From Asaia prunellae JCM 25354 (lineage in GTDB: Bacteria; Pseudomonadota; Alphaproteobacteria; Acetobacterales; Acetobacteraceae), in NCBI RefSeq assembly GCF_000613885.1, contig NZ_BAJV01000017.1, forward strand, positions 1 through 64,000: a stretch of 64,000 bases of DNA, read 5' to 3'. The notes below the pieces were generated by a model, which saw only the letters and a list, made by a program, of their open reading frames with translations, had not been told where the DNA came from and did not search any database. The position numbers and the translations under genes were made by a program. Of this stretch, positions 1-8,665 are shown one piece after another (positions within the stretch are counted from its first letter, which is position 1; each line of letters opens with the position of its first letter).

Positions 1-314
1 CATCCGCCGCCGCCCCAATGAGGACCACCCCAGCCGGGACCTCCTCCATGCCATCCTCTGCCAGGCCCTCCGCCTGGGAATCCGCCGCCAGGTCCTCTGC
101 CAGGCCCTCCGCCCGGAAAGCCGCCTCCGGGTCCTCTGCCGGGGCCACCTCCCGGAAAGCCACCGCCTCTGAAACCACCTTCGCCAGGGCCTCCATCATG
201 AAATCCACCCCCTGGTCCGCCTCCACCAGGGCCTCCCCTTTGGGCATGGGCAGCAAGTGGCAGGAGCAGCGGGAGGGTCAGAAGTCCTGCCTTAACCCTT
301 TGTGATCGATTCAT
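1..314 (-). CDS. Secreted glycine-rich repeat protein (3' end outside window)
   Basis: The minus strand opens at an ATG at 314 (MNRSQRVKAG) behind a GGAAGGAAAG ribosome-binding site and stays open to the window edge. The first 25 residues form a signal peptide: basic start, LLTLPLLLPLAA core and AHA-Q cleavage site. The mature part is almost only Gly, Pro, Arg, Phe and Trp. It has three 13-residue units of the type GGGFPGGGPGRGP, encoded by a 39-bp tandem repeat at 54-170. I do not recognise a family. Low-complexity exported proteins of this kind are often surface or matrix proteins, but that is inference. The C-terminus is not in the window. Frame-shifted reads of the same repeat on the plus strand are shadows. 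Confidence 0.6.
   Translation of the reverse strand, partial: MNRSQRVKAGLLTLPLLLPLAAHAQRGGPGGGGPGGGFHDGGPGEGGFRGGGFPGGGPGRGPGGGFPGGGPGRGPGGGFPGGGPGRGWHGGGPGWGGPHWGGGG
54..170. repeat. 39-bp tandem repeat inside the glycine-rich gene
   Basis: Three near-identical 39-bp units begin at 54, 93 and 132, each starting TCCTCTGCC on the plus strand. They are in frame with the minus-strand glycine-rich protein and encode its 13-residue repeats. Copy number could vary between strains or be compressed in assembly. Confidence 0.75.
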
Positions 315-486
315 GGACTGGGTCTTTCCTTCCAGGGAAAGCGGTGAAAATCCGTTTTCTCTTTCATGCATATCGTATCGTGAAAGGGCGGAATAAAGAC
401 GAAAGCGTAACTGCGCGATGTCGTTTCGTGACAAAGGGTCGACTTGTCAGGAACAGGGCAGAAAATGGTCTTTCAGCGCCCTGTCG

Positions 487-1098
487 CTATCTGGGTTTTC
501 GTCGGATATATCCGCCCAACCGGGCGAGTACGGCCTGCAGTTCACCCTCCTTCATATCTGGTACCGTGACTGGCAGAGGGGCCGGCCGTGCTGCAGGCGT
601 CACAGGGCGCAGGATCGAAGGATCCTGGAGGATCCTGATTTTTTTTACCAGAATCGACCCGTCATCAAAACGCAGATTGCGTCCACTTCGCAACGGGCCG
701 CAATGAGCGTTGATCCGTTCGATCAGCTGCGGTGCCAGATGCTGAAGTTCAAGCGCGACAGGGCCGGTACAGGCAATTGTCAGAGTGCCGACACTCAGGC
801 GTCTGGGCTCTGTCTGGGCGGCGAGAGCGGGTCCCACGATCTCCGGCCAGTCGAGTATCAGCCTTACAGCCGGAGCAGCCCGTTTTGCGAAAGCCGGTTT
901 CGTGACATGCGGCAGAATTGACCCCAGAGCGCGTGGCGACCAGCTGCGACGCTCCGGCACGGGAGATTTATCGTTATTCGGTGCGGTGTGCTGTGACCGG
1001 GGCGGGTTGGTCGTGTGCATCTTGTCTTGTCGGGGTCGGTTCTTACCGGCGCCTTTTTCGATATTCCGGCTCTTGTCCAATGAGGGATCTCGCTTCAT
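487..1098 (-). CDS. DUF721/DciA-family protein
   Basis: The protein is about 203 residues. The conserved part starts near WSPRALGSILPHVTKPAFAK and continues through WPEIVGPALAAQTEPRRL and LTIACTGPVALELQHLAPQLIERIN, the pattern of the DUF721 family. DciA members of that family help load the DnaB replicative helicase in bacteria without DnaC. The basic N-terminus and the C-terminal tail are variable. The start at 1098 (MKRDPSL) has AAGGAG about 13 bases upstream; a second ATG at 1020 (MHTTNPP) would give 177 residues. The gene is divergent from mutY, with start codons only about 10 bp apart, so one of the two starts may be wrong. Confidence 0.7.
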   Translation of the reverse strand: MKRDPSLDKSRNIEKGAGKNRPRQDKMHTTNPPRSQHTAPNNDKSPVPERRSWSPRALGSILPHVTKPAFAKRAAPAVRLILDWPEIVGPALAAQTEPRRLSVGTLTIACTGPVALELQHLAPQLIERINAHCGPLRSGRNLRFDDGSILVKKIRILQDPSILRPVTPAARPAPLPVTVPDMKEGELQAVLARLGGYIRRKPR

Positions 1099-1107
1099 AT
1101 CGCCCGG

Positions 1108-2168
1108 GTGACTCCTTCTGCTTCTGCTCTTCTCGATTGGTACGCGCATCAGAGACGCGTATTGCCCTGGCGTGCCCTCCCCGGTCAGGTAGCTGATCCT
1201 TACGCCGTATGGCTGAGTGAGATCATGTTGCAGCAGACAACGGTCACGACGGTTATGCCTTACTATGAGCGTTTTCTGAAGTGCTATCCGACCGTTCAGG
1301 TTCTTGCAGCAGCCCCGCAACAGGAGGTGCTGGCATTATGGGCCGGGCTTGGCTATTACAGCCGCGCGCGTAATCTGCATGCCTGTGCGCAAAAGCTGGC
1401 CCAGTTAGGCGGTTTTCCCTCCGACGTTGAGGGGCTACAGGCTCTGCCTGGCATCGGGGCCTATACGGCCCGTGCCATTGCAGCGATCGCATTCGGGGTG
1501 CCTGTTGTCCCGGTGGACGGGAATGTTGAACGGATTACTTCCCGGCTTCATGCCATTGAAGAGCCTCTGCCCGCTGCAAGACGTCAGCTTGATCGTCTGG
1601 CAACCCTCCTGAATGATGATCCTCAGGCCCGTGAGGCCCCCAGTGATTTTGCCCAGGCATTGTTCGATCTCGGGGCCGGACTTTGTACGCCGCGTCGTCC
1701 TTCCTGTCTGATGTGTCCCTGGCGTGCCACGTGCAAGGCCTATGCCACAGGAGCTCCGCAACGATTCCCGGTTCGGCGCCGCGCAAGACAAAGCCGGAAC
1801 GATATGGTGTCGTCTTTGTGACCAGCGACAGACAGGGGGCAATCTGGTTGCGTCAACGTCCTGAAAAGGGATTACTTGGTGGCATGACCGAGTTGCCCGG
1901 TTCCGCCTGGCTGGATAGCGCTCTCTCCCTGCCCGAGATGCTGCAAGAGGCTCCGGTAGAGGCAGCCTGGAAAGAGGCTGGACAGATTCGTCATGTTTTT
2001 ACACATTTCACATTGCAGTTGAGAGTTATGGTGGCGCGACTGGCGGATTTCGCTGCGTTGCACAATCAGCCCGGTTTTGCCTGTCCGCCTGAGCGCGTGG
2101 CACATCAGGCCCTGCCCAGTGTCATGCAGAAATGCCTCACCCTCGCAGGCGTGGCATCAGTCGATTGA
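1108..2168 (+). CDS. mutY: A/G-specific adenine glycosylase MutY (frameshifted)
   Basis: MutY removes adenine paired with 8-oxoguanine. The N-terminal half carries the HhH-GPD fold (LPGIGAYTARAIAAIAFG) with VPVDGNVER holding the catalytic Asp. The iron-sulfur motif Cys-x6-Cys-x2-Cys-x5-Cys follows (CTPRRPSCLMCPWRATC). The frame then breaks near 1781-1787: the first frame ends at 1821, while the C-terminal NUDIX-like domain (RYGVVFVTSDRQGAIWLRQRPEKGLLGG) continues in the next frame to 2168. Restoring one base rejoins the two as RRRA-KTKPERYG, giving about 353 residues, the normal family length. The start is a GTG at 1108. The break is probably a sequence error rather than a pseudogene. Confidence 0.88.
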
Positions 2169-2186
2169 AGAGAAAGACCCGCTTTC

Positions 2187-2788
2187 ATGCTTTATGGTTC
2201 TACCCGTTTCTGGCTTCTTGATTTCTTTGGGCATGTCGTCGATCATGACCCGCTGCGCGACTGTCTGTTCTCGATCACGCCGTCACCGGGACGTTACCCG
2301 GGTCTCTTCTTTTTTGCTGACAATGTCTCGCTCGCCGAGTTTCCCGTCACCTTGCGCAAGGTAGTCTCGTTACCGATGCCGATTCCTCAATTGCTGGCAA
2401 AGCGATTGCCGAACGGACTAGTCACCTTGCAACGTATGGACGGGACCAGCCGCTTTCTCAGAAGTATCGAGAATGAAGGCTGGATTTTCAGGCAACTGAG
2501 GCCAAGGACTGGGAAAATTTCTTCATCCTCTCAGAGCCCATGATACACAGCTACGCCATTCTCAGTCAGGAAACAGTCAGCCGTGTTACGGACGAGGCAG
2601 GAGAGACGCTTGAACCCCTCCGTCTGATACAGGGTCATAATGCCCAGATCGGCGAGCACGTTTTTTCTCTTGCAACCAATCTGCCTGCATTGGAGGCGGT
2701 AGCGATACTTGCATCGGGTGACACGGTGCCTCTCACGCTATCCACACATAACGGCGACCTGCTGAAGCTTACCGTTACGCGTCTATGA
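2187..2788 (+). CDS. Unrecognised protein, about 200 aa (frameshifted)
   Basis: Two open frames, 2187-2543 and 2540-2788, read as one protein when one T is added to the TTTT at 2484-2487. The joint then becomes ENEGWIF-QATEAKDWENFFILSEP, without the nonsense tail of the first frame. The product is a soluble, mixed-composition protein of about 200 residues with no signal peptide or membrane segment. I do not recognise the family. It follows mutY by 18 bp on the same strand and may be co-transcribed. Its stop overlaps the stop of the convergent photolyase gene. Confidence 0.6.
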
Positions 2789-4245
2789 CGCGCGGGTCTT
2801 GCGGTAGGCAGCCATGGCGCGGTCGCGTCCTTCATTGAGCGAGACGACCGGTTTCGGATAGGTCTTGCCAAGCGTGACTGCCGCTTTTTCCAGAACAGCT
2901 GATTCTGCTTCCCAGGGAGCTGCAAGGGCCTCATCCGGCAGGCGCGCTAGCTCGGGTACCCATCTGCGGATATAGTCGCCTTTTGGGTCGAATTTTTCGG
3001 TCTGACGGAGGGGATTGAAGATGCGGAAGAACGGAGAGGCTTCTATCCCTGTTCCTGCTACCCACTGCCAGTTGACCGCATTCGACGCCGGATCAGCATC
3101 AATCAAGGTATCCCAGAACCAGGCTTCGCCCTGACGCCAGTCAATGAGCAGGTGTTTTGCAAGGAAGGAGGCAACAATCATACGCGCTCTGTTATGCATC
3201 CACCCGGTTTCCCAGAGCTGGCGCATACCGGCATCGATAACAGGAATACCTGTCTGACCTTTCTGCCATGCGATTAGGTCTTTTCTGCTTCGCCGCCAGC
3301 CAAGCGCGTCGAACTGGGTCTTGAGATTTCTGTCTGGCAGATGTGGATTATGAAAGAGCGTATACCAGGAGAAATCCCGCCACCCCAGCTCTGAGAGATA
3401 AATCTCCCGGTCTGTCTTGGCTCCCTTGTCAGCGCAGATGTGCCAGACCTGACGTGGTGAGATGACGCCCAGACGCAGATAAGGGGAAAGTCGTGAACTG
3501 TCTTCTGCCGCCATGTCATTGCGACCGGTTTCGTAGTGATCAAGCGGGCCGGAAGCAAAATCATGGGCGATTTCCTGCGCAGCCTGCTCGCCGAACTCCC
3601 AGTATTCACCCATTTTACCCGCCCAGTCGGGATGGCCGGGCAGGAGCATTTTTTCTGGATCTGCAGGAGAAATGCTTTTTTATCCTTCCTGGATGTTCCG
3701 TTCAGAAAATTCCAGTCTGAAAACTCTGGTTTTTTGGGTGCTGCAATGGGCAGTGGCGGTGTGCCGAGTGCCTTGAAGGCTTTCCACCAGGCTGTGAAGA
3801 TCTTGTAGGGTGATCCCGTTTTGGTTGTGACTGTCTCAGGTGGGCGCAGCACAGTGCCATGGAAGCGACGCATTTCGCGTCCCGATTGTTCCAGAGTTCT
3901 GGCAATGGCTTCGTCCTGATCCCGCGCTTCCCGCTGATAACGATGATGGCAATAGAGCTTTCTGGCGCCACTTTGCTCCATCAGTTGGGGAATGAGTTCT
4001 GCCGGATCCCCTTCCAGAAAGAGGCAGTCTCCGCCCTGATCTTTCAGGCTCTTTCTGAATGCCACAAGGGTCTCGTGCAGAAACCATTTCAGAGCGCTGC
4101 CCATGGGGCGTGTCGTGTTGGAACTGTCGAGGATATACACGCACAGACAGGTTTCACCGGCCTCTACGGCAGCATTCAGGGCTGGATGATCTGCAAGACG
4201 GAGATCGTCCCGAAACCAGAGGAGTGCAGGGGGTGTTCGTGTCAT
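2783..4245 (-). CDS. phrB: Deoxyribodipyrimidine photolyase (frameshifted)
   Basis: The photolyase repairs cyclobutane pyrimidine dimers with blue light, FAD and an antenna chromophore. The N-terminal alpha/beta domain starts MTRTPPALLWFRDDLRLADHPAL. The C-terminal FAD domain contains SRLSPYLRLGVISPRQVW, GWRDFSWYTLFHNP, WMHNRARMIVASFLAKHL and the diagnostic DADPASNAVNWQWVAGTG. The two halves lie in different frames that meet at the six-T run 3649-3654; one more base restores a continuous protein of about 487 residues, normal for the family. The start is the ATG at 4245. The stop overlaps that of the convergent upstream gene. Confidence 0.93.
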
Positions 4246-4471
4246 GCAGATCCTGAAAACATGAAGGTCAGCGGAAAGAGGCAAGGAGAAAGCGCGGGGA
4301 GAAAGAAGAGGTTCAATGCAAAAATGAGGCTCTTCCTGGGGCGCCGGGACGTAGGTTTTTGGTGCTGCCAGAGAGGCATGTCACGACAGGAGCATCTCTT
4401 TTGTAACACAGAGAACCGTCTCGCTATCGGGACGTTAACTGGCCCCACACATTTTACTAGGGAAATGTTCC

Positions 4472-4666
4472 ATGACTAAGATTTCCTTTTTCCGCGCAAG
4501 TGCTTTCGCTGTTCTCCTTGCACTTCCGGCTGTCAGCCTGACCGCATGTAATACGGTTGATGGTGCGGGACGCGATGTCAGCTCTATTGGACATAATGTG
4601 AGCAATGGTGCGAGTGCCACTCAGGGCGCCATCCATAATTCCGTTCCACAGGCTGCGACGCGCTGA
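4472..4666 (+). CDS. Entericidin-like small lipoprotein
   Basis: This 64-residue protein has a lipoprotein signal (hydrophobic core FAVLLALPAVSL, lipobox LTAC with Cys26). The short mature peptide CNTVDGAGRDVSSIGHNVS matches the entericidin EcnA/EcnB family of small membrane lipoproteins. The C-terminus is Ala/Thr rich. A strong hairpin terminator follows 25 bp after the stop, so it is probably a single-gene transcript. In enteric bacteria this family forms a toxin-antidote pair, but no second copy is present here. Confidence 0.8.
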   Translation: MTKISFFRASAFAVLLALPAVSLTACNTVDGAGRDVSSIGHNVSNGASATQGAIHNSVPQAATR

Positions 4667-4690
4667 TTCGCTGCATTGCGGAAATAGTGC

Positions 4691-4727
4691 ATTGAAAAAG
4701 GCGGAGCTTGGCTCCGCCTTTTTCAAT
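4691..4727. terminator. Bidirectional intrinsic terminator
   Basis: A perfect 17-bp inverted repeat (arms 4691-4707 and 4711-4727, three-base loop TTG) has a GC-rich stem core GGCGGAGC and A/T tracts on both sides. It ends the entericidin-like transcript. Confidence 0.9.
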
Positions 4728-4864
4728 GGCAGTTCATTTTGCATAGTTTGACCACAGCCATGCTGATCGTGGTGCAGCCTTACCTGCCTCCCTCTCTTGC
4801 AAATTGGTTGAAAGACAGCACATAGTGTCTCTCCGGTCACGACAGGCCGGTGTTTGTTAACGAC

Positions 4865-5004
4865 GTTCTCGGGGCGGGGTGTAATTCCCCACCGGCGGTA
4901 GGTGCTTCAGCACAAGCCCGCGAGCGCTTTCGGCTTGTTGTCGAAAGGTCAGCAGATCCGGTCAGAATCCGGAGCCGACGGTCATAGTCCGGATGATAGA
5001 GAAC
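4865..5004 (+). ncRNA. FMN riboswitch (RFN element)
   Basis: The hallmark conserved blocks of the RFN element are present in order: GGGGCGGGG, AATTCCCCACCGGCGGTA, AGCCCGCGAGCG, a variable hairpin, GATCCGGTCAGAATCCGGA and GCCGACGGTCATAGTCCGGATG. The closing P1 helix pairs GTTCTC (4865-4870) with GAGAAC (4999-5004). It lies directly upstream of the riboflavin operon, so FMN should repress ribD-ribE-ribBA-ribH. I could not decide between transcriptional and translational control. Confidence 0.95.
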
Positions 5005-5071
5005 AGAAAATACGCTCCTGATGGCCAGCCATTTCGAGCGTAACGGATGTTCACGCCCGGGGACCGTCCTG

Positions 5072-6171
5072 ATGGGATGGGACCATATTATCGTGCCGGG
5101 AGTTTTCTCCTCCAGATCTGACAGGGAAAGCGGCGTTTTCTCCCAGTCCGTCATCGAGACCGTTCGTCTGGGCTTTGATGCGGCACTGACAGAAGCCTCG
5201 CGCTATCTCGGCGCTACATCTCCCAATCCTGCTGTCGGCTGTACCTGCTCGATCGTGAGGGAGCCATACTCGTGACAGCAGCGCATCATCGTACGGGTGC
5301 ACGCCATGCCGAGGCACTGGCCCTGTATCGTGCCAGAGAACTGGGCGTGATTGACAGGGTTGCAACAGCACTTGTGACGCTGGAGCCCTGCAATCATGTG
5401 GGTCGCACACCGCCCTGCAGCGAAGCCTTGCGTGACAGTCCTGTCAGCACGGTCTGGGTTGGAATGCGCGACCCTAACCCTGTGGCAGGAGGGGGTATTG
5501 CCCGTCTTCGTCAGATGCCCGAGGGGCGTGATGTCATTCTTCTTGAGGAATGCCCGGCCCTGGCCGAAACGCATCGTGCCTGCCAGGCATTGCTGGCCCC
5601 GTTTGCGACACGCATTATCAGGCAGCGCCCCTGGATAACCGTCAAACAGGCCTGCGACGGGAAGGGATCGATGATTCCTCCTGAGGGGAAGACAACTTTC
5701 ACCAGTCAGAATTCGCTCGAAATTGCCCATCGGTTGAGACGCGCAAGTGATGCAATTATCACCGGAATCGGCACGGTACTTGCCGATCGTCCGCGATTTA
5801 CCGTTCGGCATGTCGTCGATCATGAAGATCGTGCCCCCCGGCTGGTTGTTGTCTGCGATCGGCAGAACCGTGTGCCGGATTCCTGGCGCGAAATGATGAT
5901 TGGTAGCGGTTACCGGGTGATCGTCTCACATGATCTGACAGAGATCCCTGGCATGCTGGGTGATCATGGCGTGAACTGGGCCATGGTCGAGGCTGGTCCG
6001 GTGTTGCTGGCAGAGATTGATCGTCTCGGACTCTGGGATGACTGGCTGACAATCAGGGCGTCTCATGAGGGGCCGGACCGATGTTCGGTGCGCGCTCATT
6101 CTCCTTCTCCCCTGCGTTTCATACTTGCTGAAGGGATCAATCCCCTTCCTGCTGACAAGGCTGCCTTCTGA
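5072..6171 (+). CDS. ribD: Bifunctional RibD deaminase/reductase (frameshifted)
   Basis: RibD carries out the second and third steps of riboflavin synthesis from GTP. The deaminase domain shows SPNPAVGCT, the zinc ligand motif HAE and PCNHVGRTPPC. The reductase domain starts around RPWITVKQACDGKG and includes SDAIITGIGTVLADRPRFTVR and the C-terminal MVEAGPVLL. The frame breaks at 5244-5245: ACCTG should be ACCCTG, which restores GCTLLDREGAILVTAAHH. The start is uncertain. ATG 5072 and ATG 5021 are both in frame, neither has a convincing ribosome-binding site, and the conserved protein begins only near LGFDAALTEASRYLG. The stop overlaps the ribE start (TGATG). Confidence 0.88.
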
Positions 6172-6781
6172 TGTTTTCCGGCATTATCGAACATATCGGC
6201 CGTATCAAGACCGTCGAACCTCGCGATCAGGCCATTCTGCTTCAGGTCGAGACAGGGCTTGCGGATATGGATCTGGGTGAGAGCATTGCTGTTAACGGGG
6301 TGTGTCTGACTGTTGCTACCTATGATTCTACCGGGCTCGCGGATTTCTTTGTCAGTGCTGAGACCTTGTCGCGTACGGCGCTTGGTCGCCTGAAAGAGGG
6401 GGTGAGAGTCAATCTCGAGCGGGCCAGCACGCCAGCGACCCGGCTTTCCGGCCATATCGTGCAAGGCCATGTTGATGGTCTGGCGACTCTGGTTTCCGTA
6501 AACGCTGTTGGTGAGTCGCATCATATTGTCTTTCGTCTTCCTGCTGCCCTGCGTGGCTATGTGGTGGAAAAAGGCTCAATCGCGCTTGATGGCATCAGCC
6601 TGACGGTCAATGAGGTGAGCGATATTACCGATGGCGCCTTTACCATCGCCCTGATGATCATTCCCCACACTTGGATCATACCGGCCTGTCCGAAATCGTG
6701 CCGGGCACGAGTGCCAATGTCGAGGTTGATGTTCTGGCCAAATATGTCGAAAGCCTGCTGAAATACGGAGTGCGCTCATGA
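6171..6781 (+). CDS. ribE: Riboflavin synthase alpha subunit (frameshifted)
   Basis: This enzyme dismutates two lumazine molecules to riboflavin. The two repeated barrels are visible: MFSGIIEHIGRI with VNGVCLTV, then GHIVQGHVDG with KGSIALDGISLTVNEV. Near 6671 the reading frame changes. Adding one T in ACTTGG restores IPHTLDHTGLSEIVPG and leads to a stop at 6779-6781 that overlaps the ribBA start (ATGA). The restored protein is about 203 residues, as expected. Because riboflavin synthase is needed in a riboflavin-making cell, the break is almost surely an error. Confidence 0.92.
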
Positions 6782-8067
6782 GCACGGTGCCGTTTGACTC
6801 GCTCATGCGCGCCGTTACGGCCCTGCGAGAAGGACGTATGGTCATGATGGTCGATGATGAGGGAAGGGAAAACGAGGGTGATCTGGTGATCGCCGCGCAG
6901 TTCGCCACGCCTGAGGCCATCAACTTCATGGCAACTCATGCAAAAGGGCTGATCTGCCTGCCACTCGAAGCCGAACAGATTGATCGTCTCGATCTGCCCA
7001 TGATGCCGCGTCGAGGGCATGATCCACGGGGAACGGCCTTTACTGTCTCCATAGAAGCCACGACGGGGATTACGACCGGTATTTCAGCAGCCGATCGTGC
7101 GCGTACGATACAGCTCGCAGCTCACCCTGACGCGCGCCCGGAGGATATCAGCACGCCGGGTCATATTTTCCCGTTACGTGCCCATCCGGAGGGAACGATT
7201 GCCCGTGACGGTCATACAGAGGGGGCGATTGACCTTGCCCGTCTGGCCGGGCTGCACCCGGCAGCGGTAATCTGCGAAATGATGAGTCGTGATGGCACAA
7301 TGGCACGCCTGCCCGAATTGCAGGACTTCGCTTCCCGCCATGACATGCCGGTCATCAGTATCGAGGAAATTGCAGCCTGGTGCCGAGTACAGGGTCGTGA
7401 AGCTCTGGATGAGGTTGTCGTCCCCAGCCCTGTTCCGCCTGCTGTCCAGCGTATTGCCGAAGCAGCTCTGCCGAGCGTCTATGGTGGGCATGATCTGCGT
7501 ATTCATGCCTTTCGTGCACCGGACGGTATTGAGCACGTGGCTTTGGTCAAGGGGGACCTCTCCCAGAGTGTGCCTCTGGTCCGCCTGCATTCGGAGTGCG
7601 TGACCGGTGACGCGCTGGGTTCCTTGCGCTGCGATTGCGGTCCGCAGCTTCGCGAGGCACTGGAGCGTATCGCCGAAGTACAATCCGGCGTACTTGTCTA
7701 TCTGCGTGGTCATGAGGGCAGGGGAATCGGTCTGGGCAACAAGATCAGGGCGTATGCGTTGCAGGATGATGGCAAGGATACACTCGATGCCAATCTCGAG
7801 CTCGGTCTTCCTGGTGATGCGCGCGACTGGGTGACGGGCGCTGCCATCCTGCAATTGCTCGGCATCGACACCCTGACCCTGCTGACAAACAATCCGAACA
7901 AGGTGTCCGGTCTTGAAGCCGCAGGACTGAAGGTGGTGAACCAGCAGCGTCTTGAAGCAGGTTCAAACCCTTTCAATCGTGCCTATCTGCATGCCAAGCG
8001 TACCCGGATGGGACATCAGCTGAGCGATGTCTGGCCCGAACTCATTGATACCATGGTAAGGAAATAA
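6778..8067 (+). CDS. ribBA: Bifunctional DHBP synthase / GTP cyclohydrolase II-type RibBA
   Basis: This 429-residue protein supplies both branches of the riboflavin pathway. The N-terminal DHBP synthase domain has VDDEGRENEGDLVIAA, FMATHAKGLICL and GHTEGAIDLARLAG. The C-terminal GTP cyclohydrolase II domain keeps the zinc ligands (SECVTGDALGSLRCDCG), YLRGHEGRGIGL and TNNPNKVSGLEAAG. The frame is intact throughout. It starts inside the ribE stop codon, indicating translational coupling within the operon. Confidence 0.96.
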   Translation: MSTVPFDSLMRAVTALREGRMVMMVDDEGRENEGDLVIAAQFATPEAINFMATHAKGLICLPLEAEQIDRLDLPMMPRRGHDPRGTAFTVSIEATTGITTGISAADRARTIQLAAHPDARPEDISTPGHIFPLRAHPEGTIARDGHTEGAIDLARLAGLHPAAVICEMMSRDGTMARLPELQDFASRHDMPVISIEEIAAWCRVQGREALDEVVVPSPVPPAVQRIAEAALPSVYGGHDLRIHAFRAPDGIEHVALVKGDLSQSVPLVRLHSECVTGDALGSLRCDCGPQLREALERIAEVQSGVLVYLRGHEGRGIGLGNKIRAYALQDDGKDTLDANLELGLPGDARDWVTGAAILQLLGIDTLTLLTNNPNKVSGLEAAGLKVVNQQRLEAGSNPFNRAYLHAKRTRMGHQLSDVWPELIDTMVRK

Positions 8068-8077
8068 GGATTACCCC

Positions 8078-8550
8078 ATGAGCAAGACCATTCCTGTCGC
8101 CCCTGATCTGACACTGGTGCCGACTCCAAAGCTCGCCATCCTGGTCAGCCGCTTCAATACCGATGTCACGCATGGTCTGCGTGATGGCGCGCTTGAATGG
8201 CTGGAAGAGCATAATATTCGTGACGTGGATGTCTTCGATGCTCCGGGTGCGTTCGAATTGCCCCTCATGGCGCAAGCCTGGCCAAGACCGGGACGTATGA
8301 AGGTATTATCTGCCTTGGTTGCGTCATCAAGGGTGATACCGCCCATTTCGAGTTTATCAGCCTTGGTGCCACGATCGGGATCATGCAGGCACAGCTGACA
8401 ACCGAAACACCGATTTCTTTCGGGGTATTGACGACTTATACCGATGAACAGGCTCAGGCCCGCTCGCGCAAGGACGTGCATAACAAGGGGCGTGAGGCCT
8501 CAGCTGCCTGTGTGGAGACGCTTGCTTTTCTCCGTAATACCCGCAGTTGA
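8078..8550 (+). CDS. ribH: Lumazine synthase (frameshifted)
   Basis: Lumazine synthase joins the RibD product and DHBP to form 6,7-dimethyl-8-ribityllumazine. The N-terminal part reads LAILVSRFNTDVTHGLRDGALEWL and VFDAPGAFELPL. The frame breaks at 8277-8278. With CCC in place of CC it continues as LAKTGTYEGIICLGCVIKGDTAHFEF, then LTTETPISFGVLTT and QARSRKDVHNKGREA to the stop at 8548-8550. All catalytic blocks are therefore present, and the restored length is about 157 residues. Confidence 0.93.
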
Positions 8551-8665
8551 GAATGACGTTACACAAGCGTTGCACGTGACGTTTCCCAATCGGGGAACAA
8601 TGCTCTAAACCTGCCCGGACCGTGGCGTTTCGACGTCTCTCCGTGGCAGGGTTCATCGCATTCTT

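Noticed and set aside
54-170. Regular 39-bp repeats considered as a CRISPR or regulatory array
   Set aside because: Units are contiguous without unique spacers and are in frame with a glycine-rich protein.
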